A stretch of 64,000 nt of DNA from Aphrocallistes beatrix. Taxonomy: Eukaryota > Porifera > Hexactinellida > Sceptrulophora > Aphrocallistidae. The translations under genes and the position numbers were made by a program. The stretch spans positions 5,580,001 to 5,644,000 of the forward strand of contig OY725490.1 of assembly GCA_963281255.1 (NCBI GenBank), in the 5' to 3' direction. The notes beneath the pieces are model-generated. The model did not search any database, was not told the origin of the DNA, and saw only the letters and a program-made list of their open reading frames with translations. Each line of letters opens with the position of its first letter. Positions within the stretch are counted from its first letter, which is position 1. Shown in pieces: positions 33,130-44,261 of this stretch.

Positions 33130-33316
33130 CAGTCGACTCCGCTTAATAGGGCCACATCGGTCAGAGGACATTTTGTCCCGATTAAGCGGAGGACCCTATT
33201 AACCGAAAATATTTTGTATTAGCTTCTATGTGTGAGAGCTATTCCGGTCCTGCCAAAAGTGGCCGATTAAGCGGCTGACCCGATTAAATAGTGGCCCTAT
33301 TAAGCGGAGTCGACTG
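33130..33316. mobile_element. pogo-like MITE, CAGTCGACTCCGC family, copy 3
   Basis: 187 bp with near-perfect ends cagtcgactccgcttaatag and ctattaagcggagtcgactg, TA on both sides. The cleanest copy of the family in the window. Confidence 0.92.
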
Positions 33317-33483
33317 TATATAATGCATTGCGTAATCTGAAACTTGAAGTTTGTGGTTCCAAACAAGCTTAATTAAAATATAAAATGGTTGACAAATTTT
33401 CTAGGACTAGTTTAGCATCCAGTTTATTGAGCGAAATAATGTTTGATCGATGAAAATAATACTTGTAAATGTATAACTCTATA

Positions 33484-33670
33484 CAGGGCAACTCCGCTTG
33501 ATCGGGACACCGCTTAATCGGGACAACCGCTTAATGGGGACAAGTCTCCAGGAATGAAATTGTTTTCATACATAGAATATAACACTAAATTTCATCGGTT
33601 AATTGGGACCTCCGCTTAATCGGGACAAAATATCCGGTAGCAAAGTGTCCCGATTAAGCGGAGTCACCTG
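33484..33670. mobile_element. pogo-like MITE, related CAGGGCAACTCCGC family
   Basis: 187 bp with ends cagggcaactccgcttgatc and gattaagcggagtcacctg, TA on both sides (33482-33483, 33671-33672). Same internal cgcttaatcgggac motif as the CAGTCGACTCC family but a different terminus. Confidence 0.88.
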
Positions 33671-33914
33671 TATTATATTTCGGATCAGAGAATTGGACGG
33701 TGTTATAAAATACAAAAATATTTGTTTGTATTTACTTCCAACCACAAGTCTTGAACAAAAAATTAAATTAATTCATAAAGGATGATCGACTTTACGAATT
33801 ATTTGATTTCACGAACAGTTTGGATCCCAACTAGTTCGTAAAATCGTGCATTGCCCTACCAAAAGTATTCATAACTTCAATATTTTTTATTCAAATACGT
33901 AGTTATAATGCTAA

Positions 33915-34298
33915 CAAGCGTGCTTCGCTTGCTTGCGCTGCGTAGCTGGCGAACACTTTGTTTCCGCCAGAAGCGCCCTTTGGCCGCCTGGGGTCACATT
34001 GATTAACTATGAGGAAGCAAACATCTCTAAATACGTCTGTCTTACTGTTATAATTGATATAGCACTAAAATCACAAAAATTTTTAAATCTTGATGCGTAA
34101 TGATGACGTCATTGCAGAGTGATGAGTTATCATTTTTTGATAATAGTTATATGTGAGGTATATTAATATACACATTCTATTAAAATTTCAGTATTCTATC
34201 ATCTAAAACGGCTGAGTTATAGTCGAAAAACTGAAATTTATAATTCTAAAAAGGTGACAATGGCGTCATATATATAAATCGACTTTTAATAGTAAGGA
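33915..34298 (-). mobile_element. TCCTT-family copy with internal deletion
   Basis: caagcgtgcttcgcttgctt at one end and the inverted head gacttttaatagtaagga at the other, but only 384 bp: the 5' body and most of the TA tract are missing. A/T flanks are kept. Confidence 0.82.
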
Positions 34299-35390
34299 TA
34301 ATAAATATGATGACAAAAACCTGATTTTCTAATAATTCTAAATAATTTGTTAATTTGTTCGAATTCATCGGACAGACGGGAATAATAGCCCATATTTGTA
34401 AATGCAGCGTGTATGTTCTGAGTTCCAAAGTTTTTCGTACACCAGGAAAGTATTCTACATTAGAAAACATCACTTAATAAAGTTCTGCTCCCCTACCCCT
34501 CTACCCCCGCATTCCGTCTGTTCTAATTTCGAGTTTCTAACATTTTTAATGCATATCGATTGAAACAATACATATCAACGAATTTTCGCTTTGGATCTAG
34601 TTGGGGTGAGTCGATTCGAAAAGTTGTCACATTCTTTCCTGCCATCTCCCTTTTAAATTTTCCTAATCTCAAACCATCTATGGTACTCATTAACCGGAAT
34701 ATTGAACAGTCCTGAAACTTGGGTTCCCAATAGATATTTACTATTATGAAAGTTATCGTATCTATTAAATTAGCTTACTCCTTGTATATTTAATAATTCA
34801 TTAAATTGCAGTTCTAGTTGTTTAAGAGGGGAAATTTAGGAATTTTCTCCTTTATCAATATTTTGTTCTTTTTAACAAATGCTTCTTTTTTTGATATTTA
34901 GAAAAGGCACAATTTCTTTGTTGCTGGACTGGCAGAGCCGGTCCGGCCGGATCCATTTTGACTAGTCAATTTGATCCGGTGATGGCTGAACTGATATTTT
35001 TGGCCCAATCGGGTGGATATATTGCTCTGGCCATGGCAGTACCAATATTGATGGCCGGTCCGGTTAAAACTTTTTTGTTAGATATTTTTCAAATTACTAT
35101 GTTTTTGTTTTTGGTGATGTTAATTCAATTTTATTTTTTACAGAATCAAATTAATTAATTATTTAAGTTTTATACATGTTGACACTCTGTCATATTAAAC
35201 ATTACTAATTGTAACTTGGTAATGTCCGAAATACTACCAGCAAACCTTCGGTAAAAAAATAGCATATATGCCGATCCCTGTTGGGCGATCAATAAACATT
35301 TGATTCCACTGAGCCTGTGTTAAACAAGTATGTATTATTCAAAGTCGATATTATTTGTTCTACTTAATTTAGATCAAATACTTCCATTAG
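34299..35390. other. Last part of the kinase intron
   Basis: No gene accepted. About 34930-35070 has a run of ccggtccggccggatcc-type motifs, possibly a fragment of another element. A 66-codon frame here is hydrophobic but has no supporting context. Confidence 0.35.
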
Positions 35391-36194
35391 GTATATTCTG
35401 GAACCTATTTGAATGATGGTCAATCGATTGGAATAGCTATTAAAACTCTTCGTGAAGAATGTGTAAACAATGGATCAGAAGCTTTTCTTCAAGAGGCTAG
35501 AGTAATGTTTGATTTAGATCATAAATTTATTGTAAAACTCATTGGAGTGTGCCTAGTTCAGCCAATAATGCTAATACAGGAATTAGTTGAAGAAGGCTCT
35601 CTCTTGAACTTTATACAGTTGCCCATTAATAAAGAATTTCTGACCCTTGATACCCTAAAGCTTTGGGCTGGTGAGATTGCATGCGGAATGTGCTTTTTAG
35701 AATCAAAACGTTTTGTTCATAGAGATCTTGCTGCAAGAAATATTCTTGTAGCTTCAAAGGAAATAGTAAAGATCAGTGATTTTGGATTATCTCGGGCTGT
35801 CGGATCGGATAGTGATTATTATAAAGCTTCGAAAGGCGGGCGTTGGCCTGTAAAGTGGTATGCTCCAGAGTCTGTATATTATGGCACTTTTTCTCATGCA
35901 AGTGATGTATGGAGTTACGGTATAACTTTATGGGAAATGTTTTCCTTCGGGGATCAACCTTACGGAGACAAAGGCGGTCAAGAAGTCTTGCAAATGATTG
36001 AAAATGGAAAACGATTAAACTTGCCATCGGATTGTCCAGAATCCACTTATTCTATCATGAGAAAATGTTGGCATTATGATCCTAAGCATAGACCCACTTT
36101 CGGCGAATTATATGATACATTTATTGCAAATCCCGAGTATGCATCAGTACCTCATGCTGAATTGTATTTTCATATTAAAGCTAAAAAGCTTTAA
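35391..36194 (+). CDS. Shark/HTK16-type tyrosine kinase, terminal exon (catalytic domain)
   Basis: 267 codons plus stop TAA, entered after acceptor cttccattag. The frame opens with VYSGTYLNDGQ, completing the glycine loop begun in the previous exon. Visible kinase parts: the ATP-binding Lys of IAIKTL, the catalytic loop FVHRDLAARNILV, the DFGLSR metal-binding motif, activation-loop tyrosine(s) in SDSDYYKASKGG, the P+1 motif RWPVKWYAPES (Syk/ZAP-70/Shark-like), SDVWSYGITLWEM and the terminal CWHYDPKHRPTF Arg. All catalytic residues are present. The inferred role is phosphotyrosine signalling in the cytoplasm near the membrane, recruited through SH2 domains. The ATG inside the exon at 35412 is not a start, since the exon is reached by splicing. 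Confidence 0.95.
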   Translation, partial: VYSGTYLNDGQSIGIAIKTLREECVNNGSEAFLQEARVMFDLDHKFIVKLIGVCLVQPIMLIQELVEEGSLLNFIQLPINKEFLTLDTLKLWAGEIACGMCFLESKRFVHRDLAARNILVASKEIVKISDFGLSRAVGSDSDYYKASKGGRWPVKWYAPESVYYGTFSHASDVWSYGITLWEMFSFGDQPYGDKGGQEVLQMIENGKRLNLPSDCPESTYSIMRKCWHYDPKHRPTFGELYDTFIANPEYASVPHAELYFHIKAKKL

Positions 36195-37260
36195 ATATTT
36201 TGAATGTTTTTTAAAAATGTTTTGTTGTGTAATTATTCACTTTGTTAAACAAGTCTTTTTATTTAGAAGTTATTGTTTATATATCAGTTTTACCTTAAAA
36301 TTTCCTTTATTTTGATAATATAGAGCAAGCCGCCTAATTGAGACAGCTCGGGAATCGGTATTTGTCCTAATTAGCCGGTTGTCAGATTAAGTGATTTCAA
36401 TTATGTAATATAAGAAACCATTTTCAACTATGGTTTCCCACATTATAAATTTAATCAGTTTAAATTTGTTGTAATATAAAGTATTTTATTTTTCTAATTA
36501 ACCAAACATTTAAATATTTCAATCGCTAATCAGCATCCAATATCGTGATTAACAGAATGTGATTATCATTTAAATTTTTAATTAATCCCATTCCAATTTG
36601 GCGAGGATATTAACTTTTAATCGCATACTCTAGTCTTGATACTATTTGGTTACAAGGCTAGACACCTTTATTGTATTCTCTGAGCACCCCAGTATTTAGT
36701 TTCCTTACTTATGTACTCAAAATAATGTTTGGAGTTTAAAATATATATATTGCTACAGTAATTCTAGTGATAATAATTACTGTAAAATAAGTAAATTAGA
36801 TAAGCGTTAAATAGTGTAGCAATGCCTTTCTTCTCCAACCTGGGAGTGTTAAAGTTCCTTATTTTACGTAAGAGATAGTAGAGTTGAGCTATACCCTAGA
36901 ATATAGTTTTCAAATTTGAATCAATAATTGAGAAACTACACTTTTTAAAAACTAACAATTTATTTTAATTAATGTCATTTATCAATGTTGTATTGTAACA
37001 TATTTTGCTAAGTCAATGCTTTTTTTATTTATTAAAGATAGATTGTTGCCCGATTTATTTTCCCTAGTTTTATTTAATCTACAATTTTGTTTCTAGTATT
37101 TTAAATCTATACAATATTCAAATGTTTGATATTCAACCAAAAGGTTGCACCTCAAAGTTCTAGTTGGGAGCAAGTTTTCATAATGGATTATCAACAGTAA
37201 TCGTCCAGCAACAAAAGGGTAAATGACTGCCCATTATTGGATGATTTCTCAGTATAGTAC
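36195..37260. other. 3' UTR and downstream region of the kinase gene
   Basis: AT-rich, no gene seen. I could not settle on one polyadenylation signal; a weak candidate is attaaa at about 37034. At 36325-36385, gagcaagccgcctaattgag resembles one end of the pogo-like MITEs. Confidence 0.4.
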
Positions 37261-37483
37261 AGTATGTTGTGTGAAATTTTATTGTGTCCCACGTTGGCTG
37301 AGGCGCAATCAAATCCTACTGGAACCAGTGCCCTACCTGCTCCTATCCATCCTCGTGCCGCCACTGTATGTGATGTGAATAATTTTATAATTATATATTG
37401 TTTAATATTTTTAGTAGCTTCTTGGAATGGAAGCTACTACGTACTGCACCAGCAGCAGTTGCTCTCTCTGGTCGTCTATCACG

Positions 37484-38211
37484 TACCGGTGCTTAGTTCC
37501 CGACGAGTAGCACGCTCGAGCTTAGGGGACTCCATGGGAGGGTCCATTCCTGCGGCTAGGTCCTTGGTGGATTCGTAGAAGTTGACGAGCGTCGTCGAGT
37601 CATCAGCCTTCTTCTTGAGCTCAGCTTTGGTACCCGCAATCAAGTCGCGCACGTCGATGATTGAAAGGTTCGGAGACTGCATGAGCAAATGCGGCACAGA
37701 AACAACGCCGTACACATCGCTAAGGACACGCAGGGTGTAGAAGTGGCCGAAGTTGTCCAGCTGGTTGACAAACTCGCGGGCCTTCGCAGGTTTGAGATCA
37801 GACTCACCAGAGCGCGGATCGGTCTTCTCGTCAAACGACACATTCACCTCTGTGTGACCTGGCCCGTCGAAGTAGACACCAGCCTTTGCCGCAAAGTAGT
37901 CCAGCAGCAGCTTATAGTTCTTCAGGACGCTGTCCACCGCCACGTCATTGCATAGCCAGCGTGTCTCGCTCAGAAGTTTGATTGTCGACAGTTTCGGCTT
38001 CTTCGGGGCTTTGGTCTTCTTCTGATGCTCTCCTCCCTTCGAACCGCCGATCAGGTCCATACACACCCGAATCCACTCATTCTCGTAATCAGAGTCGTCT
38101 GATTCGCTGTGCTCCGATTCGGTCTGGTCTCTGTCGTCCTCGTCCGGTTGTGCACCGACTTCCTTCTCTCTCTGCTTCTCCTTCTGAAACTCAGTCCATC
38201 CCTTCGAGCTT
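37484..38211 (-). CDS. GC-rich hAT-like exon or relic
   Basis: Minus-strand open frame of about 240 codons, open from about 38211 although its first ATG is later (about 38066). In order: a Lys/Glu then Asp/Glu-rich linker (EDDRDQTESEHSESDDSDYE), KLLSETRWLCNDVAVDSVLK (the TRW region of hAT transposases), and a helical part with LDNFGHFYTLRVLSDVYGVV, resembling ZNF862/DUF4371-like hAT proteins. A possible acceptor (tgctgtttaaag) precedes it and a possible donor (gtacgtg) follows ELSTG. GC content is far above its surroundings. Function unknown; it may be a domesticated or recently acquired hAT gene fragment. Confidence 0.5.
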
Positions 38212-38229
38212 TAAACAGCATGATACACG

Positions 38230-38450
38230 GTTCTAGGACTTTGGAATGTATCGGGTAAGCTTGTATCCAGCCAGATAGGCCCTCCGGTCCTATCTGGCCC
38301 ATAACCGACGATGCTAGGTAGAACCGGGCAGTCCGGGTAAGAGCTGGGTATGGGCAGGGTATGGGCCGGGTAGAGGACGGTAGGGCCGGGTAGCCCCTTA
38401 GGGCCGCCCGGCCCATGCCGGGTGGCCGGGTGGGTACGACGCCTATGATG
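38230..38450. other. GC-rich low-complexity tract
   Basis: Repeated ccgggta / gggccggg motifs, continuous with the GC-rich open frame at 37484-38211 and ending sharply at an AT-rich border near 38445. Confidence 0.6.
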
Positions 38451-38984
38451 TTATCAAATAAATTTTTTAATAATTACGCAACTGGTTAGTACTATGAATA
38501 ATAGGCGACGAAAAGGGGGGGGGCTTTATTTCTTTAGACATCGTCTCCTTCCTCCATTAACAGTTATATCAAGAAACCTCCAAGACAGCACCCTTGCATT
38601 CCCAACTGTATCCCAGTGATGACCAAGCGCATGGGCTTTGGATCTATGCGCGAGCGCGAGCGGTGAATTTGCGCTTTCGCTCGCACCTTACTTGGAAGTA
38701 TAGAACTATCACTTTATCGTTAATGGTGATCAAATTTGAGATTCCGCCCTCAAGACCAGACCCCTTTAATTTTTTTAAAATGTAGTAACTGTTGGGATAA
38801 TTGTTATATAAGAGAAATTTGTGTATACGTATATACAGACGACTTTACATGTGAGTACGGAAATTAAAAGAAGGTCCTGGAGATAAGCATACTCATAACT
38901 TAACAACTGCGTGTTAAATTTAACATGTGGTAGGCAAACTATAATATATCCTTTTGAAGATATTTGTATGCGTAATACACAAAG
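38451..38984. other. Non-coding stretch
   Basis: No gene or known repeat recognised; a G run lies at 38514-38523. Confidence 0.4.
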
Positions 38985-39011
38985 TTGTCTAAAACACTGC
39001 AACATAATTCC

Positions 39012-39175
39012 TTACCAAATACTCCATCGTCTTAATACCCTCAACTGGCTGCCTGTAAAACATCGCATCACTTATAACTGTCCATTTTCTTGCTCCTCGA
39101 TGCATCACCCAGCTTATCAAATCAAAAGGTCTAGCCGTAATATTGGATCTTCGAATATCTTCCTTCTCTAACATT
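39012..39175 (+). pseudogene. LINE reverse-transcriptase 3' fragment
   Basis: Reads YQILHRLNTLNWLPVKHRIT, matching the conserved LHWLPVxxRI segment just after the RT domain of CR1-like LINEs, then degrades. About 50 codons remain, with no poly-A tail or 5' parts. Confidence 0.55.
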
Positions 39176-39411
39176 TATCCACTGTCATACAGAGGGTGAC
39201 AGGGGGAACTTGCCCTCTGCTCATTCAAATGCCCCCTAGTAATAAAATGAAGAAAGACATGAAGAGATGTGATTCAGTGCCTGGCCCCTTAAATATTTAG
39301 ATATATCAGATTTCCCCCATTGCATGTAAACCCTGAAACACTACAATTTTACAGGAAAGAAGTTCACGTATAAAAAACCAACACATCAACCTGAACTAAA
39401 ACAAGCATGGA

Positions 39412-39965
39412 TCCGGGCTCTACGCCGTGATGTATATACATAGATATAGTGCAAGTGATTGTTTTGAACATCTCATGAGAAGAAGACATAGAGGAGACGC
39501 ACATGAATGTTCAAACTGAACATTCAGCAGTGAAAAAGAAGCTTTCCCAGTTCTCCTTGTTATGGGTTTTACACAATTTAACTCTTTTCATAGCTGTTTC
39601 ACAGGTAATAAATGGTCCAATGGTAGGGGATTTAAAGTTAAATCCGCAACCCCGAGTAACTCGGTAGACAGTCGATGTAGAAGGAGCATCTTCAAACTTA
39701 GAGGATAGATTGGCATGGAGGGAACGTATAGACAGCTTTGGATGACAGTTTAGAGTTCTTATTATTGATTGTTTATGCGAATAACTAGTAACTGTAGGAC
39801 GTCCGTTGACTTTTTGTGTTCCAAGCTCTTTCCTTCACGAATTTTACTCAAAAATGGTCCTCATTGGTTTTCTAGTTCTTCGTGAAATTTCTCCCACTGA
39901 AGTAATACCAGCATCAAACGTTTTGATTTTCTTCCTCTGCTCAAGTTGAGTCATTTTAACAGCTA
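39412..39965 (-). pseudogene. Tc1-like transposase N-terminal fragment
   Basis: Minus strand: MTQLEQRKKIKTFDAGITSV then ISRRTRKPMRTIF (helix-turn-helix), a frameshift near 39845, VNGRPTVTSYSHKQSII, then LSIRSLHANLSSKF, STVYRVTRGCGF, and KTHNKENWESFFFTAECSV. The catalytic Asp of the usual FTDECSV motif is an Ala here, the frame then stops and the C-terminal half is missing. Confidence 0.75.
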
Positions 39966-40002
39966 ATGAACCAAAAGAAATAATATTCCAATGAGTTGTG
40001 CT

Positions 40003-41065
40003 CAATCATAGCCAACTATAATAAGGACGGCGAATTTGGGACTAGGGATGCGGTAGAAGATGGTTGAACTAATACATGAGCTGCCTTAAATCATTAACAT
40101 AGCACAATAGAGCTTAGGAATGTATTACCAGCATATATAAATATGGTATCAAAGTACCCATATCCGTTGTTAAAATTTAGATTAGTCACCATATGGTTGC
40201 GCAAAAGGGTATATTTGTGACCAATTTGGTGATTTTCAGATGCCGTTTAAAGGCATTTTTAAGCGTTATTATTATAAAACTTTTCGCATAGAACTGAGAT
40301 GTGAATGGGTTGATACGAAAAATATGGACTTTTTTAACGGAATGTTGCTACATTCCAGTGTTGCTATGAAAACGTGTTTTGGTCAGTTGGGGTTATATCT
40401 TAAAAACTGCAACAGCTACACGTTCAAATGTAATTCCATTTGATAGCGAATATACTACTTCCTATTAAGTGATAATATAATTTATTTGTCTAAATTCAAT
40501 GGTTTACGAGTTATTAGATAATTCATCATATTGGTCACATTTGGTATTTGTCGAATATCTCGTAAACCATTGGATTTAGACGTCGAAATTATATTATCGT
40601 TTAATAGGAAGTAGTATATTCGCTATCAAATGGAATTACATTTAAATGTCCAGCTATCGCGGTTTTAAGATATGACCCTAACTGACCAAAACACGTTTCC
40701 ATAGCAACACTGGAATGTAGCAACATTCCATTAAAAAAGTCCAAATTTTTCGTATTAACCCATTCACATCTCAGTTCTATGCGAAAAGTTTTATAATAAT
40801 AACGCTTAAAATGCCTTTAAACGGCCTCTGAAAATCACCAAATTGGTCACAAATGTACCCTATTGCGCAACCATATGGTGACTAATCTAAATTTTAACAA
40901 CGGATATGGGTACTTTGACACCATATTTATATATGCTGGTAATACATTCCTAAGCTCTATTGTGCTTTGTTAATGATTTAAGGCAGCTCATGTATTAGTT
41001 CAGCCATCTTCTACCGCATCCCTGGTGAAGTTACTCTGAGGCCTTATATATAGTAGGCTATGACT
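40003..41065. repeat. Large palindrome A (about 500-bp arms)
   Basis: The two arms meet near 40534. For example gggatgcggtagaagatgg near 40045 pairs with ccatcttctaccgcatccc near 41022, and ggtttacgag at 40501 with ctcgtaaacc near 40559. Arm identity looks above 90 percent by eye. No coding frame is accepted; both arms contain the same apparent ORFs in opposite directions. Confidence 0.88.
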
Positions 41066-41371
41066 AGGCTATGGTATATTATGTATCCTGACACCTTTCA
41101 TAGATAAATAATTGCTGTCAATTGACGACGACAAATTCGAAAAATCATAAATATCGAATTGCGCTATTATGTGACTATGTTTCCTAAATATTTTTCCTCA
41201 AAATTTTAAATAAGGTGTTAAAGTACGCGTAGCTTCAAAATGAGGAGAGATAGAGATCAGGTTACTTGAGAAAAATTTTTATTAGGTATCGCAACACATT
41301 TCTATATAGATATTTTCATGATCAGGTGATAATGAATCATCAATGATTACATAATGTAACCCCCAATTTGG

Positions 41372-42455
41372 TTCAACCATAGCCTACTCGAGTAATAATG
41401 CCTTACGTAGACTGAAAATTATGGAATAGGGATGAAGTAGTAGCCGAATGGATTAATACACGATTAGCCTAAAATCGTTAACCATGCAGAATAAGCATTA
41501 AGAATGTATTACCAGCATATAAAACATGACATCAAAGTACATATATCCGTTAGAAAAATTTCGATTAATCATCATATCATTGCGCAACAGGTAATTCTAA
41601 AGACAATTTTAGCGATTTTCTAAGCTGCTTTAACCCTATTTCTAAATGGTATTAAGGTGTGATTTTTGTATAGGACCAAGATTAGTACGAGTTGATTTGA
41701 AAATTTAGAATTTGTCAATGGAGTGTTGTTACATTCCTGCGTTGCTATGGTAAAGCATTTTGGTCAGTTTGGGCCATTTCATGCAAACTGTAGTAACTGG
41801 ATCTTCAAATTTGATCGTGTTTGATAGGCAATGGACTACTTCCTATTAGGTGATAATACAGCTTGAACTTCTAAATTCAACGGGTTTAGAGTTATGGTTT
41901 GATTTTAAGAATGTGACCAAACACTAAATTGTCGCATAACTCTATAGTCTGTTAATTTAGAAGTTTAAATTGTATTATTACCTAATAGGAAGTAGCCAAT
42001 TGCCTATCAAATACGATCAAATTTGAAGACCTAGTTATTACGGTTTGCAGGATATGGCTCAAATGATCAAAATGCTTCACCATAGCACCGCAGGAATGTT
42101 GCAATATTCCATTGAAAAATTCTACATTTTTCAAATCAACTAGTACTAATCTTACTGGTACACAAAAATTATATCTTAATAACATTTAGAAGTAGGCTTG
42201 AAACAGCAAATAAAATCGCCAAAATCGTCACTAAATGACTTGTTGCACAATGATATGATGACTAATTGAAATTTTGACAACGGATATATGTACTTTGATG
42301 CCATGTTTATATATGCTTGTAATAATTCTTAATGCCTATCCTAAATGGTTAACGATTTTAGGCTAATCGTGCATTAATCCATTCGGCTATTACCGCATCC
42401 TTGGTTATTTTACTGTGAGGAATTATTAGAGTAGGCTATTGTTCATGCAGTCGCT
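41372..42455. repeat. Large palindrome B, related to palindrome A
   Basis: Arms meet near 41912. Arm sequences share blocks with palindrome A (attaccagcatata, catcaaagtac, tatccgtt). About 310 bp separates the two palindromes. Confidence 0.85.
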
Positions 42456-42506
42456 ATCTATGACATCCCACAAAAGCGCGGGATTCCAAGTGAGTATATT
42501 CTAACT

Positions 42507-42899
42507 CAGGGATTTCAGAATTGGCAAATAAAGGTTGCACTCATTTTTTTTCCAAACGTCTACTTGCTACGCGTACTATATTTTTCCTCCATTTTAGCTT
42601 TACTATTGCTTACTCGCTACTTTATTTGCTACCTATTTTTGCCTGGCATTTAGTTGAGGTGGAGTGACTAATTATTGATCTTGAGTGTAAGACCGAAACG
42701 ACTATGTAGAGTGATTTGAAGATACTATATTTGAGCATTTCAGAATCGAAGTTTTTTTTAATGCTAACCAAGTAAAGTTTCTCAAGGTGTCATGAAAATG
42801 TACTTGCTACTTTTTTTAGCCCATCATCCAGGATATTTAATTACTACCTTTTTTCTTCCAAAAAAATAAAAAGGTAGTAAGTAGCAAGTAAATCCCTGG
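42507..42899. mobile_element. hAT-type MITE with near-perfect 8-bp TSD
   Basis: 393 bp from cagggatttcagaattggca to agtagcaagtaaatccctg, flanked by ttctaact (42499-42506) and gtctaact (42900-42907), 7 of 8 matching. The interior repeats acttgctac motifs in both directions. Confidence 0.75.
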
Positions 42900-43061
42900 T
42901 CTAACTAAGTTATTGTTCATACAAGTTCCACTGTGCTAGATACTCACTTCATATCTTAGGGTATATGTAGGATGTCTGGATGACGACTGCACAATAAAGG
43001 TAGAGCCAAACTAGGGTAGCTTTATGAAGTTTTTGTTTGTTTGTTTTGTATCATATATTAA

Positions 43062-44060
43062 GGTGACATACCCCCAAATTCTGTAAAAAATTGACATAAT
43101 CCAAGCATATTGTAAATATGTTTTTATATTATTGTAGAATGTCTAAATAATCCGAGAATGAAACATTTTGTCAATACGATGATTATTTATGTACTTATAG
43201 TAGGTAAAATCTGGCCTTTCTCAATCAAAATCTATGAATTTAAATTTTAAAAATTATCAATTGGCACACATCCGTAAAATCATCCTAACTCAGAAAATAA
43301 TCATTTTCGGCGCAAACATGATGTGAAAAACACGCAAAATAATCTGATTAAGCTAGTAGCGAAGGCCGATTTTCAAATAAAAGGAAAGTTTAAAACTGAA
43401 TATTATTTTTCCTCAAAAATTCCTAATTAAATGGCTTGACAAAATATTTTTCATCCTAAAAAAATTTAGTTAAAATTGAACAAAATAGCTTCGCTACTAG
43501 CTCTATCAATCACTAATATGATACAGTACACCCTCGCTAATCCGAACAGCTCTGTGCCAATGATCTAAAAAATCGTTCGGATTAGTGAATTTGTTCCGAT
43601 TAGTGAAATAACACTAATTCAATGGGGTTAACTATAAAAATTTTAATTGTTAGAATATTAGGATAATATTTTGTTATAATTACTTCTTTAATGAGGTTTA
43701 TCAATCTTATTGAAGTGTATAATATTATAAACGTTGATTTAAAGCATAGAGGCGAAAAATATTATATTTCGGGTGTTCGGATTGTAAGAATGAAGTGTTC
43801 GGATTAGCGAGGGTTCGGACTAGCGAGGGTGTACTGTAGTTGAATAGTTAAATCAACTTGATCCTAGTCAATAGTGTAGTTATGCCGAACGGCCCAAACA
43901 CAGATATTGTATAGAATTTAGACTTTGAGTGACTATAACTTCATATTTATCCCTAGTTCGAAACTCATATTATGAAATAATTCTTATGCTAACTAGTGAT
44001 ATCCATAAACAGTATAACAATGGTTGAATTTTCATACTTTGATTTTTGGGGTCTGTCACC
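43062..44060. mobile_element. TTAA-flanked TIR element
   Basis: 999 bp with ends ggtgacatacccccaaattc and, inverted, ggtgacagaccccaaaaatc, bordered by TTAA on both sides (43058-43061, 44061-44064), the target used by piggyBac and Kolobok elements. It has no transposase and contains a Tigger-like MITE at 43524-43836. Confidence 0.65.
43524..43836. mobile_element. Tigger/pogo-like MITE
   Basis: 313 bp with ends cagtacaccctcgctaatcc and ggactagcgagggtgtactg, TA on both sides (43522-43523, 43837-43838). The termini are typical of the pogo/Tigger group. No coding capacity. Confidence 0.92.
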
Positions 44061-44093
44061 TTAAGAAACATTTCTAATAGGTAACCATCTGCA

Positions 44094-44232
44094 GGTGACA
44101 ATGACGTCATAATTCCATGATGAGTCGACATTTTCGTCTGAGCTCATAACTTAGTGGAGCCATAGCCAAGACCGCCACATGCCAAAAATCAGCTTTCTGT
44201 GGCTGGCAGTTTCTTCAATCAATTCGTTACAG
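44094..44232 (-). mobile_element. TCCTT-family fragment (5' body)
   Basis: aggtgacaatgacgtcataa ... caattcgttacag, followed by a TA tract and a complete minus copy. Confidence 0.75.
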
Positions 44233-44261
44233 ATATATATATACGTATACATATATATATA

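Larger units (their letters stand above)
32808..33856. mobile_element. TIR element holding two pogo-like MITEs
   Basis: Ends cactgcagtatcgattttac and, inverted, gggcaatgcacgattttacg, with TA on both sides (32806-32807, 33857-33858). The interior is rich in cgattttacgaac motifs in both directions. It contains MITEs at 33130-33316 and 33484-33670. Confidence 0.65.
22138..35390 (+). other. 13.25 kb kinase intron filled with transposons
   Basis: Donor gttagt at 22138 and acceptor ccattag before 35391. The split is phase 0 and falls in the glycine loop between Ala and Val of GEFGAVYSG. Splicing the two exons gives an uninterrupted kinase domain. The intron holds two MULEs, a mariner derivative, at least six TIR elements and about ten TCCTT copies. 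Confidence 0.88.

Noticed and set aside
34958-35158. 66-codon hydrophobic frame before the last kinase exon
   Set aside because: Lies in the intron, in a repeat-like ccggtccgg region, with no supporting motif.
35773-36027. 84-codon minus-strand frame
   Set aside because: Shadow of the kinase exon on the opposite strand.
37640-38236. Other open frames in the GC-rich island
   Set aside because: High GC makes several frames open by chance. Only the 37484-38211 minus frame shows a recognisable domain and continuous coding character.
40240-40443. 67-codon frame inside palindrome A (and the minus frame in palindrome B)
   Set aside because: They are parts of the inverted-repeat arms, with no domain and no coding signature.
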